This document shows, one piece after another, positions 47,370 to 58,500 of a stretch of DNA of 64,000 nucleotides; within the stretch, counting starts at the first letter, position 1; each line of letters starts with the position of its first letter. A program made the position numbers and the translations under genes. Origin of the DNA: Litoditis marina (lineage: Eukaryota; Nematoda; Chromadorea; Rhabditida; Rhabditidae); NCBI GenBank assembly GCA_964036275.1, contig OZ038437.1:8988304-9052303 (forward strand). The letters run 5' to 3'. Below the pieces are notes generated by a model that was not told the origin of the DNA, did no database searches, and saw only the letters and a list, made by a program, of their open reading frames with translations.

Positions 47370-47557
47370 AGTGCCTGCCAAATATTTCTGTCTCTCGTCG
47401 GTAACGAACTTGCCAGTAAATAATCGTGGCAGGGCGCTAACCACTGCGCTATTAGTGCACATAACCGGAAAACTTTGAAATTAAAGATATGTGTGCGTAC
47501 ACAGCGGAAAGTGAGATATACAGTACCCTCCCGCGTTTTCGTTGGCGACGACTATAG
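47370..47557 (-). mobile_element. Composite TIR/tRNA-like element
   Basis: Reversed copy. The A box (GGCGCTAACCACTGCGCTAT on plus) is intact. The ends TATAGTGCCTGCCAAAT and TTGGCGACGACTATA form an imperfect terminal inverted repeat. Confidence 0.8.
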
Positions 47558-48195
47558 AGGTGCAGGTTCAATTTTCAAACTTTGCAACATTTCAACCTCC
47601 AGTCATGTTTCGGTTTTTTTCCGTGAATCTATTCTTTAACAAAACTGCCACTTTCAATACATTTGTAAAATAGATAAATGTATGTATGATGTCATACGTT
47701 TTCCAAGTAACTTTGTAAACAACCAATTGATTATCTCTCAGAGAAAAAGAGGTGTCAATGTTTGGGTGTAATATGATCTGTTTATGTCATACTGCCTGCA
47801 CTGAAGTTAAGACCTCGTCTGTTTTCCAAACTTTTCGCAAGTTTCAAAGTTTCTGGCATAACGATTTGTTGCTGCTATTTTACTTTCAATTTCTCTCTGT
47901 CTCTTTCTCTATCTCTCGCTTGTTCAATGTCTTTGTCTGGTCTTGTCTCTCTACTCAATCTTTCTTCCTTTATCTTTCCCTTCTTTCTCTCGTTTCACCT
48001 ACCCTGTTTCGCTCTCTTTGCAAACTCTCCCTCTCTCTCTTCATGCCACTATTTCGCTCATTTCCCGCCGTCTCTCGTTCTTTCGTGCTATAATTCTATT
48101 CTCCCTCTTCATTCAGTTGTGTTTTTTTTTGTTCCTATATGAAAATGTAGTTGCTGATATAATTTGAAACTATTTTCTAATCAAAATTAGGTTTC
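47558..48195. other. Presumed 5' region of the receptor gene
   Basis: No recognised repeat until a CT-rich stretch at 47884-48110, whose Ser/Leu frames are artefacts. The receptor promoter should lie here, but no defined element could be picked out. Confidence 0.4.
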
Positions 48196-48213
48196 AGTTC
48201 CAAAAACAAGAAA
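48191..48213 (+). promoter_or_regulatory. Acceptor and short leader of the receptor gene
   Basis: AATTAGGTTTCAG ends at 48197, sixteen bases before the ATG. No upstream donor exon was recognised. A spliced-leader acceptor is the likely reading. Confidence 0.5.
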
Positions 48214-51200
48214 ATGGACGCCGCCAACTTCACCCTGGAAGACTTTGCCAACTGGATGAAACAGCAGAAGCCATCTGCCAAAAACGCGTATCAGGAACAG
48301 GGTTCGTTTTCTACTTTCTATTTTATTGACTAACTTTGTGAGTTTTTTTTAGACTGTAACCGAATTTTAAGTTGTTATTCTCGTTTTTACAACTGTTCAC
48401 CATGCAAAATGTCAGCAACGGGTACCACCGAGAATTTGAAATGCATAGATAATGATGCGCTGAAAGACTCCAAATTTGATTTCGAATTGCCTGAGTTTCG
48501 GGAATCTTCATTTCAGAACTTATAATGACTACAGATTTTTTGTGTTATTTTCAAGGAGGATAAACGTGGAACAGTACGTTTCCAATTTAAGAGTGCCACA
48601 ATGAAAATGATTGTAATACATTTAAATACGATGTGGATTTTTTTTCCAGACTGGGACTGGGAGAGCTCTGCCCGTGGTTTTGGCGTGACCTACGTGGTAC
48701 TAGGCAGTATGGCCATAGTTGTCAACGCAACATTTCTCTACACTTTATTGGCACGGAAAAGGAACACGTTCCAACACACGTTCTACATCATGATACTCAA
48801 CTTCACGTTGATTGACACGTTGAAAGGTGAGCAAAACCCTTTTTCGGGAGGAATACTCTATTTCATCTGTTTGTGAACTGTCACAGTACACTACAAAGAT
48901 TCTCATGCTAAGGCTTAGGGTTCAGTAGAAGTGTATGTTCTTTTTGTGCTGACATTTCTACAGAGTTCAGGCGACGTAGCAATTTCTCAAAAATCCCATG
49001 AGATACCTCAAGAGATATTCGTATGAGCTTCTCATGAGATTCTGTTGATTGCTATACTACAAAACTGTGAGTTCATGAGTAGCTCATGATATATCTCAAG
49101 AGAAACTCATATGAACTTCTCATGAGATTGAAGGGATTGCAACGCCGCCCAGGTAAGATTGTTTATGTACCAAAGTTTGTGAAATCTACAAACTATTTAA
49201 GTTGAATACTCTACTGAGAGTCAAATAGATATAAGACCAGGAACCTAGTTACCTAAAAAAACTTGGACTACACATTTCCGGTATATTATGAACTGTGACT
49301 ATGGATTAGGTGAGTTTTTTGGATTTTCAGGTATCTGTTCCATTCTATTTGCCCTGAAGCTCTTGAAGACGGACATGAGCTCCCACGGTTCGCTGTGGAC
49401 AGTCAGGGTGGATCAGTACAGCGGACTGCTGCTCAGGTCTGCGTCTCTCTGACCTGCACACTCTCTTGTCTGGAGTTTCTAGGACCTAAAAAAGCAGTTT
49501 AACAAGAATGTTAATAAAGTTAATTTTTTAATCGTATTCCATTCGAGAACATAGTGGTAAATTGTTTGACAACCAGCAAAGCAAAATGAGAAGATCGACA
49601 ATATGCAAAATATATAACTAGAAGAATAGGATCTTAAAGTAAAAAGTAAAGTGGTACGTTTCGCTTCTGAACATCTTCAATGGACAGCTGGGAGAGGCTC
49701 TGAGAGTCAAAAAAACAATACTTGCAGATTGTGATGATTTATTCATGTAAACTGACAAACTGTAGACAGAAATAGCGTCCTTTAGGAATTTTCGGCCTGA
49801 TAAGTGAAAGTTGCCATGTATGAGTAAGAGTTGATAGACAGAACCGAGTATAGAAAAAGTTCTAGTTGAAAAAGGAAAGTTTTTCTAGGTTCTCCAATCT
49901 GGCCACAATTCTGAACCTGTTGATGATCACCCTGAACGAGTACATTTTCATCTGCTATCCACTACGCTATTCATCACTTGTTACAAGGTTAGTGTCCAAT
50001 TCTCCAACGAAGACAGGAAACAGTCAGTTTGATCCTGTTAAGCCGAGCGATTTTCTATTACGAACCTTACCTGATTTGATGTTTAGTTCGTACCGGGTCC
50101 AAACTACAAACACAGCCAAACAGATCAAAAAACCGTAGGACGTGGGGAGACTTTAGTTCACGATTCCTTGCTTCTGTTAATACGATAACTTCCTTCTCAA
50201 GATTTCAAGATTCATTCATTCACGTCATATTATTGCAATATGGTGTTCCTTTACGGCCATCCAAGTATCTCGGTCTCTCCACATTCTCAATAAATCTTCG
50301 CCTCGGACATTGGGCGGACAAACAAGACCTCTTCTCATTGAACGATTGTAACTTTGCACGGCAAGGACCAACTCATCTCTCCATCTAACCAGTGGATGCT
50401 TTGGACCACGTTTTCTATTGAACGGGCGCCATTTTCTATTGAACTTCCTTCTACTCCCGATAAATACTGTTTTCCGCACCAAGTACCTCCGCACCAAGTC
50501 CGCAACTCCTCCGGTCAATCCCGCCCTCAGCCTCGTCCATTGAATGCATCCTACCACAGCGTTGGAGCCTTGAGCACTTCTTCTTTTCCTATAGTCATCG
50601 ATCGATCTTTATTTTCAAATTTGCACATTTTGTGTAGAATAAATACGTAAACGATAAATTTTCCAGAGGTCGCGTAATAATGTTGGTCATCGGTGCGTGG
50701 ATTCTGGCATCAACCATCACCCTTGCCAACATGGTAGCCGGCACCATGCACAAGAGTATCATGATCGACATGGAGTGCTCGCTGATTGGTGCGTTTTTTT
50801 CATCCACAAAATTTTCTCATCATTGTATACTAGTATTTTCTACAAAACACAGGTTTTACGTGAAAAACATACCAGTTGTGGTGTGTTATGCACACGTAAT
50901 CTTCGTGAAATCATGCATGTCATGATAGATAGATTGCTCGCTGATTGGTGGGTAGTTGAACTAGTTTTTTGCAATACAAACCTTTCAATGTTCTATGCTG
51001 GTCTTAGTGTTTGCATGAATGCAATAAACAATATATATATATATATATATATTATAGCTCCCGTCATTGAACGACAAAAACCGTAGTTACTAGGTTATTT
51101 GTTGAAAAGCACTGACCATTATTGAGCGCATTGTGCACCACTGATCAGACCGTATCAGTATATTGTATTCATCTTTAAGCAGGACGACTATGTGGACTCA

Positions 51201-54200
51201 CCATGTCAACGGTCCTTTAAACTGCAATTGAAAAATGTATTGCAGTTTAAAGGACTTAACCGTTGCGATTGGACCACATAATCGTCCTTCTCTAAAGAGG
51301 CGATTATGTGGTCGAATCACAACGCTTCAGTCCTTCAAACTGCAATACATTTTACAGTTGCAGTTTAAAGAACCGCTGACACGGGATCGGTCCACATAAT
51401 GGTCCTTCTTTAACGCACCATAGGTGAAAACCTGTAGTGTATCTCTTCGAGTTTCGAGTATTTGTAACTGACCACGACAATTTGCAGCCAATTCCACCTC
51501 GTCCTGCATCAAACACTTCGATTCTTCTGTTTCTTCTCACGTGACCTACCACCTTGGAATCATCGTGTTTTGTATAGCGTGTCTGGCCGTCACCGCCTTT
51601 TCCTACTGCAAACTGTTAAGGTACTTGAATTTAGAATACGGTAAACCTATAATTCTGATGTGTTACCATAACATTGTTTTGTGAGTTAGAACTAATGCAC
51701 GCTGAGTTAGGACGATAATGTGGACCAATCTCGTGTCAACTGTCCTTGCAATTGTAGAATGTATTGCAGTTTAAAGGGCTGAAGCGTTGCGATTGGACCA
51801 CATGATCGTCCTTCTTTAAAGAGATGACTAGATAGTGAGAATTGAATTCTGTATCGTGTGTCTAGCGGTCACTGCGTGTTCGTGAATCAAACAAAAACAA
51901 GCTCTGAAAAAGCAATACAAAGTGGGAGAGTAAGAAAACAAATGAAAAAGTTATATGTTTCGTCTGTAATCCGAATTAGAATATTAAGGTAACCAATTGT
52001 CAAAATAATGTTGTACGTACAATTCGGCTCAGTGACACACATAAGCGTCGTGTAATAAGTGAGTAGGTAAAAATGAAAACGAAAAAAGTACACAGTGAAA
52101 AGAAAAAAGACCAGGCGGCGTCCCAATCAACTCAAAAAACTCAGGAGATACCTCATGAGCTAGATCGCCCGAGCTTTTGAAGATATTATAGGTTGCTATG
52201 CTCGTTGGGAGCTCACTAGTAGCTCAAGAGGTGTTCATGCACAGATGAAAAGACAAGGACCCGCGATTTTTCTAGCCGAAATCACCCTTTTAGGGCATAG
52301 GGCCAGGGCCGCGTAGAATGACATTTTCCGTCTCAAGTACTAGATTTAGTTTTTTTCCTGCTCAACCTAGCGTACTTACTCGGAAAATGAAAGAACATCT
52401 AGAGAAGTGCGACACAATTGTAGTCGTTACCAGATTCGCGGCCCTTTTAGGGCCTTTTGCGCTCGCGCTCACTCGATCACTCAAAAACTCCCCTTAAGGG
52501 CCCAATATTCCCTTGACTTTTCACCTAAGTGAGAAACTCATATGAAATTCACGTGGAGTTGGGAAAACTGGTACACATGGGAAAGCACAATCTTTCGAGT
52601 TGACCTATGTGGGCATGTGGGCAGGTTGGCACGTTCTTATGAATCTCATTCTATAGTAGAAGTGTTAGATTTGATAGTTTGTTAAGTATAATAAAGGGAT
52701 GTATAAGTATATACTTCATGAATAAGTTGTATTTCCAGGGTCATATCCACCCTAGTGAAAGCCGACATGAGGCAGCAGGCCGAAATGGAGAAGATGAAGA
52801 ACAACAACGGTATTTTTCTCACAAATTGCTTTCTGTCTTCACGTTTTTAGAGTTTTCTATTAGAGTATCACAAACGCTAATTTTCGTGAAAATATGAATA
52901 AAGTTTTCTAGTTCTAGAACTCCCCAACAAATTCAAATGATAGAACTACCGTAGATTTCAATTTGTATTTCTATTTCATTACTCGTTTCTTGAGCTATAT
53001 TCTAAAATACCCGAACTTCAACTGTTAAATCAATAATATCGCTTTTCGCAAATATTGATTTTTCCAGGCACCGAAAAAGACCATTCAATGGCGTTGCGTC
53101 GTCACAAATACGTTGTAGTGATTGGGACGGTGATAGTCGTATACTCGGTGTATCTCATGACCTACGCCATTATACAAGCCATTCAACTAATCAATATGTC
53201 GGGGTGAGTTTATAATTATTGCACAGAAATAGTATGTTCTGGTCACACCCACATGTTTTTATCTCGGTAAGAATATCACTGATTATTCTCTGATTATACT
53301 GCAAAAACATTCTATGTTCGTTGAATCTGTGTTGCAGCATGACTACACAAGTCTCAACTTATCAATTTTACAAACTACAAACTACTTAGGTTATTTTATT
53401 TGAACAAAATATAATTGTGTCACTAGGACTTTTGGATGGTGGTATGATTAGGTACATCTCTTACTGAGCACATTAACCTAATCATACAAACTACTTCCTT
53501 TATTGTTATCTGTGGTTCAACTTTTCACCTTTGACTTTTACCTCTGAATTAACCTTTGACCTCTAACGTCTAGAAAGCTCCAGGTTATCAAACTGTTTTC
53601 CAGAGACTTCTCCGCCAGCCGCCGGAAGGACACTGTTTACGTGAAATACATTTGCTATCTCTTCATTTCCCTTCATTCACTGCTGCAACCTTTGTGTTAT
53701 TTGAGGATGAGGGAGTTCCGAACGCTGCTGAGGAGGTATAGTCTATTCCAACATCGAAAGACATCCTACAGTATCTGAGTACGTATGTTAGAAGATCCCG
53801 GCACCTTCATCCCACTCTGCGTCTCTTGCTCTGCTCTACTATTTCCTGTCTCGGGATTTTTTAGCATACGTACTCTGATGGTGAGATCATTTGCTTCACG
53901 GGCCAGATAGACATGTATAGATTAAACACGTGACTGGCACATAGTATGTGGCACTCCAAATGAGATGGAGAGAAAAGTAGAGAAGGAAAGTGGTGTGGGA
54001 AAATGTTCTTATACCAGTACCAGAATAGTTACGAACGCTACTGAGGTGGTATGGTATAGTCCTATCCAGTGTCACGTGAAGTGGTACAGTGTTTTGGGGG
54101 AAAAACATCAAATTTACAAAAAAAGTTTTTCCTGCGAAAGTATACACGAAATTCTCTCGTTTCTCACGTTGCTAGAAGTGAAAACAAAAGTAATGAAGCT

Positions 54201-54636
54201 CTTTGAAATCTACACATCCTGAAAGTTATAAACGTGTGAAACAAGTGTCAGGTGCAACGTGAATAAAAACTGTAAAAACATAGTTGTCATTTAATTATAC
54301 GAAAATTACGATATTTCGAGCAGTTTCAGATGGACTGAACGGAAAACGCACACGTGAGACTATACTGTTAGTCAATTGCACAGTCACGTGAAACAAGTTA
54401 AACCCGGCAGAACTCAGAAACGTGCAATGACAAAGTGCAGGGTTTATCATTAGAATGCTAAATTCACGTGACTTTTCAATTGACTTCTAGTATAGAATGC
54501 ACCGAGTTCAGTTAACACTTATTCTGCATGTCGATCAAATAAAACGTGTGAAGCCGTATGCAGAAGTATCCCTGCGTCCCGTCTCATTCTGCACATTTTT
54601 CTCTCTCTCATTTCGCGTCGATACCTTTCTATCTCC

Positions 54637-54723
<87 letters not shown>

Positions 54724-54958
54724 GCTTCTCCATACTGCAACCACGATCCCTCAACGTAGAAATTAAGTTCAATCTATACTAGTTTAGATTATTATGTTCA
54801 TTTTTCGTGTTTCTAAAACTTTCTACTACTTTTTCTGATAATTTGAATTTTTCAGAACAATCTGCGGGAAGAAAGCTCGTGATACGATGATGACCGAGCA
54901 CTTTTATCTGTGTTCACAAAAAGAGAAACAACAGTGCGATGACAGGACTGTTCTGTAA
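48214..54958 (+). CDS. Rhodopsin-like seven-transmembrane receptor, orphan
   Basis: Ten exons keep phase and encode 388 residues: 48214-48301, 48650-48826, 49331-49436, 49889-49987, 50667-50788, 51488-51620, 52739-52809, 53068-53203, 53604-53735 and 54856-54958. Seven hydrophobic segments lie at about residues 42-64, 73-100, 118-148, 159-181, 218-241, 279-306 and 324-346. Family landmarks are Asn55 in helix 1, Asp85 in helix 2, the PLRY after helix 3 (148-151) and QPLCY (339-343) in place of NPxxY. The Asp-Arg-Tyr motif is Asn140-Glu141-Tyr142, so the conserved arginine is missing. The usual helix 3 cysteine is not seen. Possible N-glycosylation sites are N5 and N199. It is expected in the plasma membrane; the ligand is unknown. 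Introns hold several foldback elements. Confidence 0.85.
48979..49145. repeat. CTCATGAG-type foldback in receptor intron 2
   Basis: Inverted passages around CATGAGATAC, AGCTTCTCATGAGAT and AAACTCATATGAACTTCTCA. Related to 36713-36890. Confidence 0.65.
49437..49474. repeat. Fragment of the 14640-type hairpin element at a splice donor
   Basis: TCTGCGTCTCTCTGACCTGC followed by ACACTCTCTTGTC matches the middle and right arm of the elements at 14640 and 34186. The fragment starts exactly at the GT donor of exon 3. Confidence 0.75.
51036..51055. repeat. (TA)n microsatellite
   Basis: About ten TA units in receptor intron 5. Confidence 0.9.
51174..51413. repeat. Two adjoining family B foldbacks in receptor intron 5
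   Basis: Two copies meet at TCTAAAG near 51293. Each has the GGWCCACATAATCGTCCTT arms and the TTTAAACTGCAAT core. Confidence 0.88.
51704..51820. repeat. Family B foldback in receptor intron 6
   Basis: TTAGGACGATAATGTGGACC to GGACCACATGATCGTCCTTC. The inner palindrome has lost its left half. Confidence 0.85.
53773..53880. repeat. Short GAGACGCAG-family palindrome in receptor intron 9
   Basis: CTGAGTACGTATGTTAGAAG at the left and TTTTTTAGCATACGTACTC at the right, with CACTCTGCGTCTCTTGC inside. Confidence 0.75.
54359..54495. repeat. Family A element in receptor intron 9
   Basis: TATACTGTTAGTCAATTGCA, CAGTCACGTGAAACAAG and TTGACTTCTAGTATA; complete and in family order. Confidence 0.85.
54638..54720. 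repeat. (CT)n microsatellite in receptor intron 9
   Basis: About 41 clean CT units. Frames across it are artefacts. Confidence 0.97.
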
Positions 54959-55521
54959 TATTTTTGTGAGAGGATAAATAATTTCTGGAATTGTCTTGAA
55001 CTTATAAACCGGACACAAATCCTCGCACGAGTTCTCTCTCTCTTTTTCTCTGCGTATCTCTTTCCCTCCCTATATTCTTTGTTCTCACCCTCGCTATTCT
55101 TCTTTTTTTCCTTTCTTTCTCACTACTCCTATCTGGTCATTTACATTAATCAAACCAAGTGAACAACAAGAAAAAAAAGAAAACGATTAATTATTATTGC
55201 ACATCGGTATATGTATCACATAAACATCAAAAACAATGTTACACAATCATTATGAAGAACAACAAGTGTATCCGATGAGGTAATGACTATTGCCCACTTT
55301 GAGAAGTTATTTTTAACACCATTTATAGGCGTTCTCGATTTACGAGTTAGTCTTCTAGAAACGGAGGAAACCTCGGGAAATGACGAAGCACTGCTCCAGA
55401 GCGAAGTCAAACTACCACTACACTAAACAAGACACGTTCCAGTAACTTATATTTTATGTACAATAAAAATGACAAATGATATTAATAGAAAAAAGAATGA
55501 AGTTCACAGAGTACAACAAAG
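54959..55521. other. Region between two convergent genes
   Basis: Holds the 3' untranslated regions of the receptor (plus) and the secreted protein (minus). A CT-rich stretch occurs at 55030-55135. AATAA-type signals are present but no single polyadenylation site is clear. Confidence 0.5.
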
Positions 55522-58500
55522 TTACAACGAGACTCGCTGTCCAATTCTCTCCCAGGGGTCAAAATCTGCCCCATTTCCATGGTTTTGGACAGGTCTGAAA
55601 GGTAGACAAGAACTTTTCAAAACATAATGTTATCTTTGTTTCAGAGATGAACCAAAAAGTACATAGGATGATAAATATTTTGACTTTGTTTCATTTAAAT
55701 TATAACTTCACGTTCACCCCATTCAAATAATGATTTTGACGTAGCGGCAAAACTGACACATTCTGCATTATCTCTAACTGGCTTTCCAAATGAATTGGAG
55801 TTATACCTTTTTGAGATACCATTGGTCGAACAACTGATATATTATCCACTGCTTTCGTGAATCGTGAATTAAATTATTTTTATTTATTCAAAGAAAACAT
55901 TGATCAGGAACCAAAAGAGTTTGCTCACCTCGAAACTTGATGCCGCCCGTGAGATACGCCGTCGAGGCTGACCAACTTCAGGGCGGGTTTCGAATGCTTA
56001 ACGGGTTTCGCAGTTCCGAATGCAGCACCTGGAATGGAAACAAGGTTTTAGAAGTATATTGACTTTTTCCGATGAAAAACTACCTCATATATCAAAACCT
56101 TTCATTTATGGGTATAAAAATGCTGAACAACAGAAAAGTGACCTCCTTTTCACCATAAGAACATTAAAAAAGAATACTTTCGACAACGGCACGCACTAGA
56201 GAACTGATACTAATGGGAAACTACTGTAAGTGCTCGTCTGTGTTAGTGCAAATACAGTATCCTACAAAACACGTGCGACTACGGTTCATTGCGTTTCTTG
56301 TGTATACTACATTTACATTCTGTGAACGCACCTTCATGGAGCTTTGCAGTTCCGCTCAAGGTGATCAGTTTGGGTTGTCTGGGAGACTTCTGGAAAATCA
56401 GCAGTTGGCAGCATTCAACCACTTTTAAGAAAGATCAGTTAGTTAAATGGTGTAAATGGCCCTTTAACATCCGGTTTAGATGTCAACTAGAGTGCTATTT
56501 AAAGCGAATGCTATAAGACCAATCTAAATGGTTTCGGAAATCAGGAAAACCTAGTGATTTCATGAAATTTTTAGAATGAGACTGTTAACCATCGAAGAGT
56601 TATCACTTTTTTTTAATTATTTCTGATTGGACATCGGGTAGTCCCTATTTATTTGAAGTTTAAACTAAAAACCAAACGATCGAATCGCTGTGTCCCGATT
56701 CAGGAAATTGAAAAAAAGTGTGTCACAAAAAATTGCAGTTTTAACAAATCTCTCAAAAAATTGTGTCACAATTTTTCACACTTCAATTTTTTGGGCACAA
56801 TTTTGCACACCTACAATTTTTTGGGCACATTTTTTCACTTTTCCAAATATTGTACATGTTCCAGCAAGAGTGGTTATTACTGAACCACTCGCGCGATACT
56901 AATGTTTCCTTCCATACCCCCTGACTGCGCCGTATCTAGTATTGGCGATTAGAGCAATGAGACGCAGAGAAACGAGCGCGCATCGAGGGCATCACCCAAT
57001 TAGAGAAAGAGACGCAGAGAAAGAACAGGCGAGACAGATCCGCAGGATTTGAAACCATAACAAGATACGGATCATTGAGAGCTGTGTCAAAGAGTATCAC
57101 AGCACTATCGCGCGAGAGACATACGAAGTGCAAATTACCTCTCTTTAGAGAAACAAATGTGTCACAATTTTTCACACTTCCATTTTTTGGGCACATTTTT
57201 TCACACTTCAATTTTTTGGGCACATTTTTTCACTTTTCCAAATATTGTACATGTTCCAGCAAGAGTGGTTATTACTGAACCACTCGCGCGATACTAATGT
57301 TTCCTTCCATACCCCCTGACTGCGCCGTATCTAGTATTGGCGATTAGAGCAATGAGACGCAGAGAAACGAGCGCGCATCGAGGGCATCACCCAATTAGAG
57401 AAAGAGACGCAGAGAAAGAACAGGCGAGACAGATCCGCAGGATTTGAAACCATAACAAGATACGGATCATTGAGAGCTGTGTCAAAGAGTATCACAGCAC
57501 TATCGCGCGAGAGACATACGAAGTGCAAATTACCTCTCTTTAGAGAAACAAATGTGTCACAATTTTTCACACTTCCATTTTTTGGGCACAATTTTTTACA
57601 CTACAATTTTTTGGGCACATTTTTTCACTTTTCCAAATATTGTACATGTTCCAGCCAGAGTGGTTATTACTGAACCACTCGCGCGATACTAATGTTTCCT
57701 TCCATACCCCCTGACTGCGCCGTATCTAGTATTGGCGATTAGAGCAATGAGACGCAGAGAAACGAGCGCGCATCGAGGGCATCACCCAATTAGAGAAAGA
57801 GACGCAGAGAAAGAACAGGCGAGACAGATCCGCAGGATTTGAAACCATAACAAGATACGGATCATTGAGAGCTGTGTCAAAGAGTATCACAGCACTATCG
57901 CGCGAGAGACATACGAAGTGCAAATTACCTCTCTTTAGAGAAACAAATGTGTCACAATTTTTCACACTTCCATTTTTTGGGCACAATTTTTCACACTTCA
58001 ATTTTTTGGGCTCAATTTTTTACACTACAATTTTTTGGGCACATTTTTTCACACTGTTTTCAACTGCGAAAACGTGTGTTATAATGTTCTGAAAGGAAAA
58101 TAATTGTGGCAGAGGATTTCGAAACATACAAATATTCGGTAGTTTTATCTGCGCTCCAAATGAGAGCGACACAAGAATTAGAAGAATTGGACATTTCAGA
58201 AAAAAATATCGGACAAGTCTGATGATGCACAATATTTTGAGGTTTTCCAAGAAATTATCTAAAATGGAAACCATTTAGATTGGAGCGTCTTCTATCTTAG
58301 TACGTTACATATAACAAGGTACTTTTTTTATCAACACTTGCTAGGTATGAGTTGATAACATTAGCAAACTGCGAAAAACTACTGAACCTCGAGAAATCCA
58401 CCTCTCACCTCAAACGTTTCACCAGTTTTCGTGTCCATAATATTGTCGTAAATTTTTTCTTCCTGCTCCACGGCTTCGTTAAGTTCTTCAACGGTCTCGG

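Larger units (their letters stand above)
56690..58060 (-). repeat. 395-bp tandem repeat, three copies, with a GGGCACA minisatellite
   Basis: CTGAACCACTCGCGCGATAC starts at 56880, 57275 and 57670, exactly 395 apart. Copies are nearly identical and are joined by a variable number of ~28-bp units of the type TTCACACTTC-ATTTTTTGGGCACA. The array fills the intron between exons 6 and 7 of the secreted-protein gene. Small frames here (MRAVSKSITAL.. and its reverse partner) recur with the repeat and are not genes. Confidence 0.93.

Noticed and set aside
57075..58092. Repeated frames MRAVSKSITAL.. and their reverse partners
   Set aside because: They recur because the 395-bp DNA unit recurs. They end in the minisatellite and lie in an intron.
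58403..58408. GTGAGA as donor of exon 6 in the secreted-protein gene
   Set aside because: It is the stronger-looking donor but leaves exon 7 out of frame. The GTGGAT seven bases further keeps phase. RNA data could reverse this choice.
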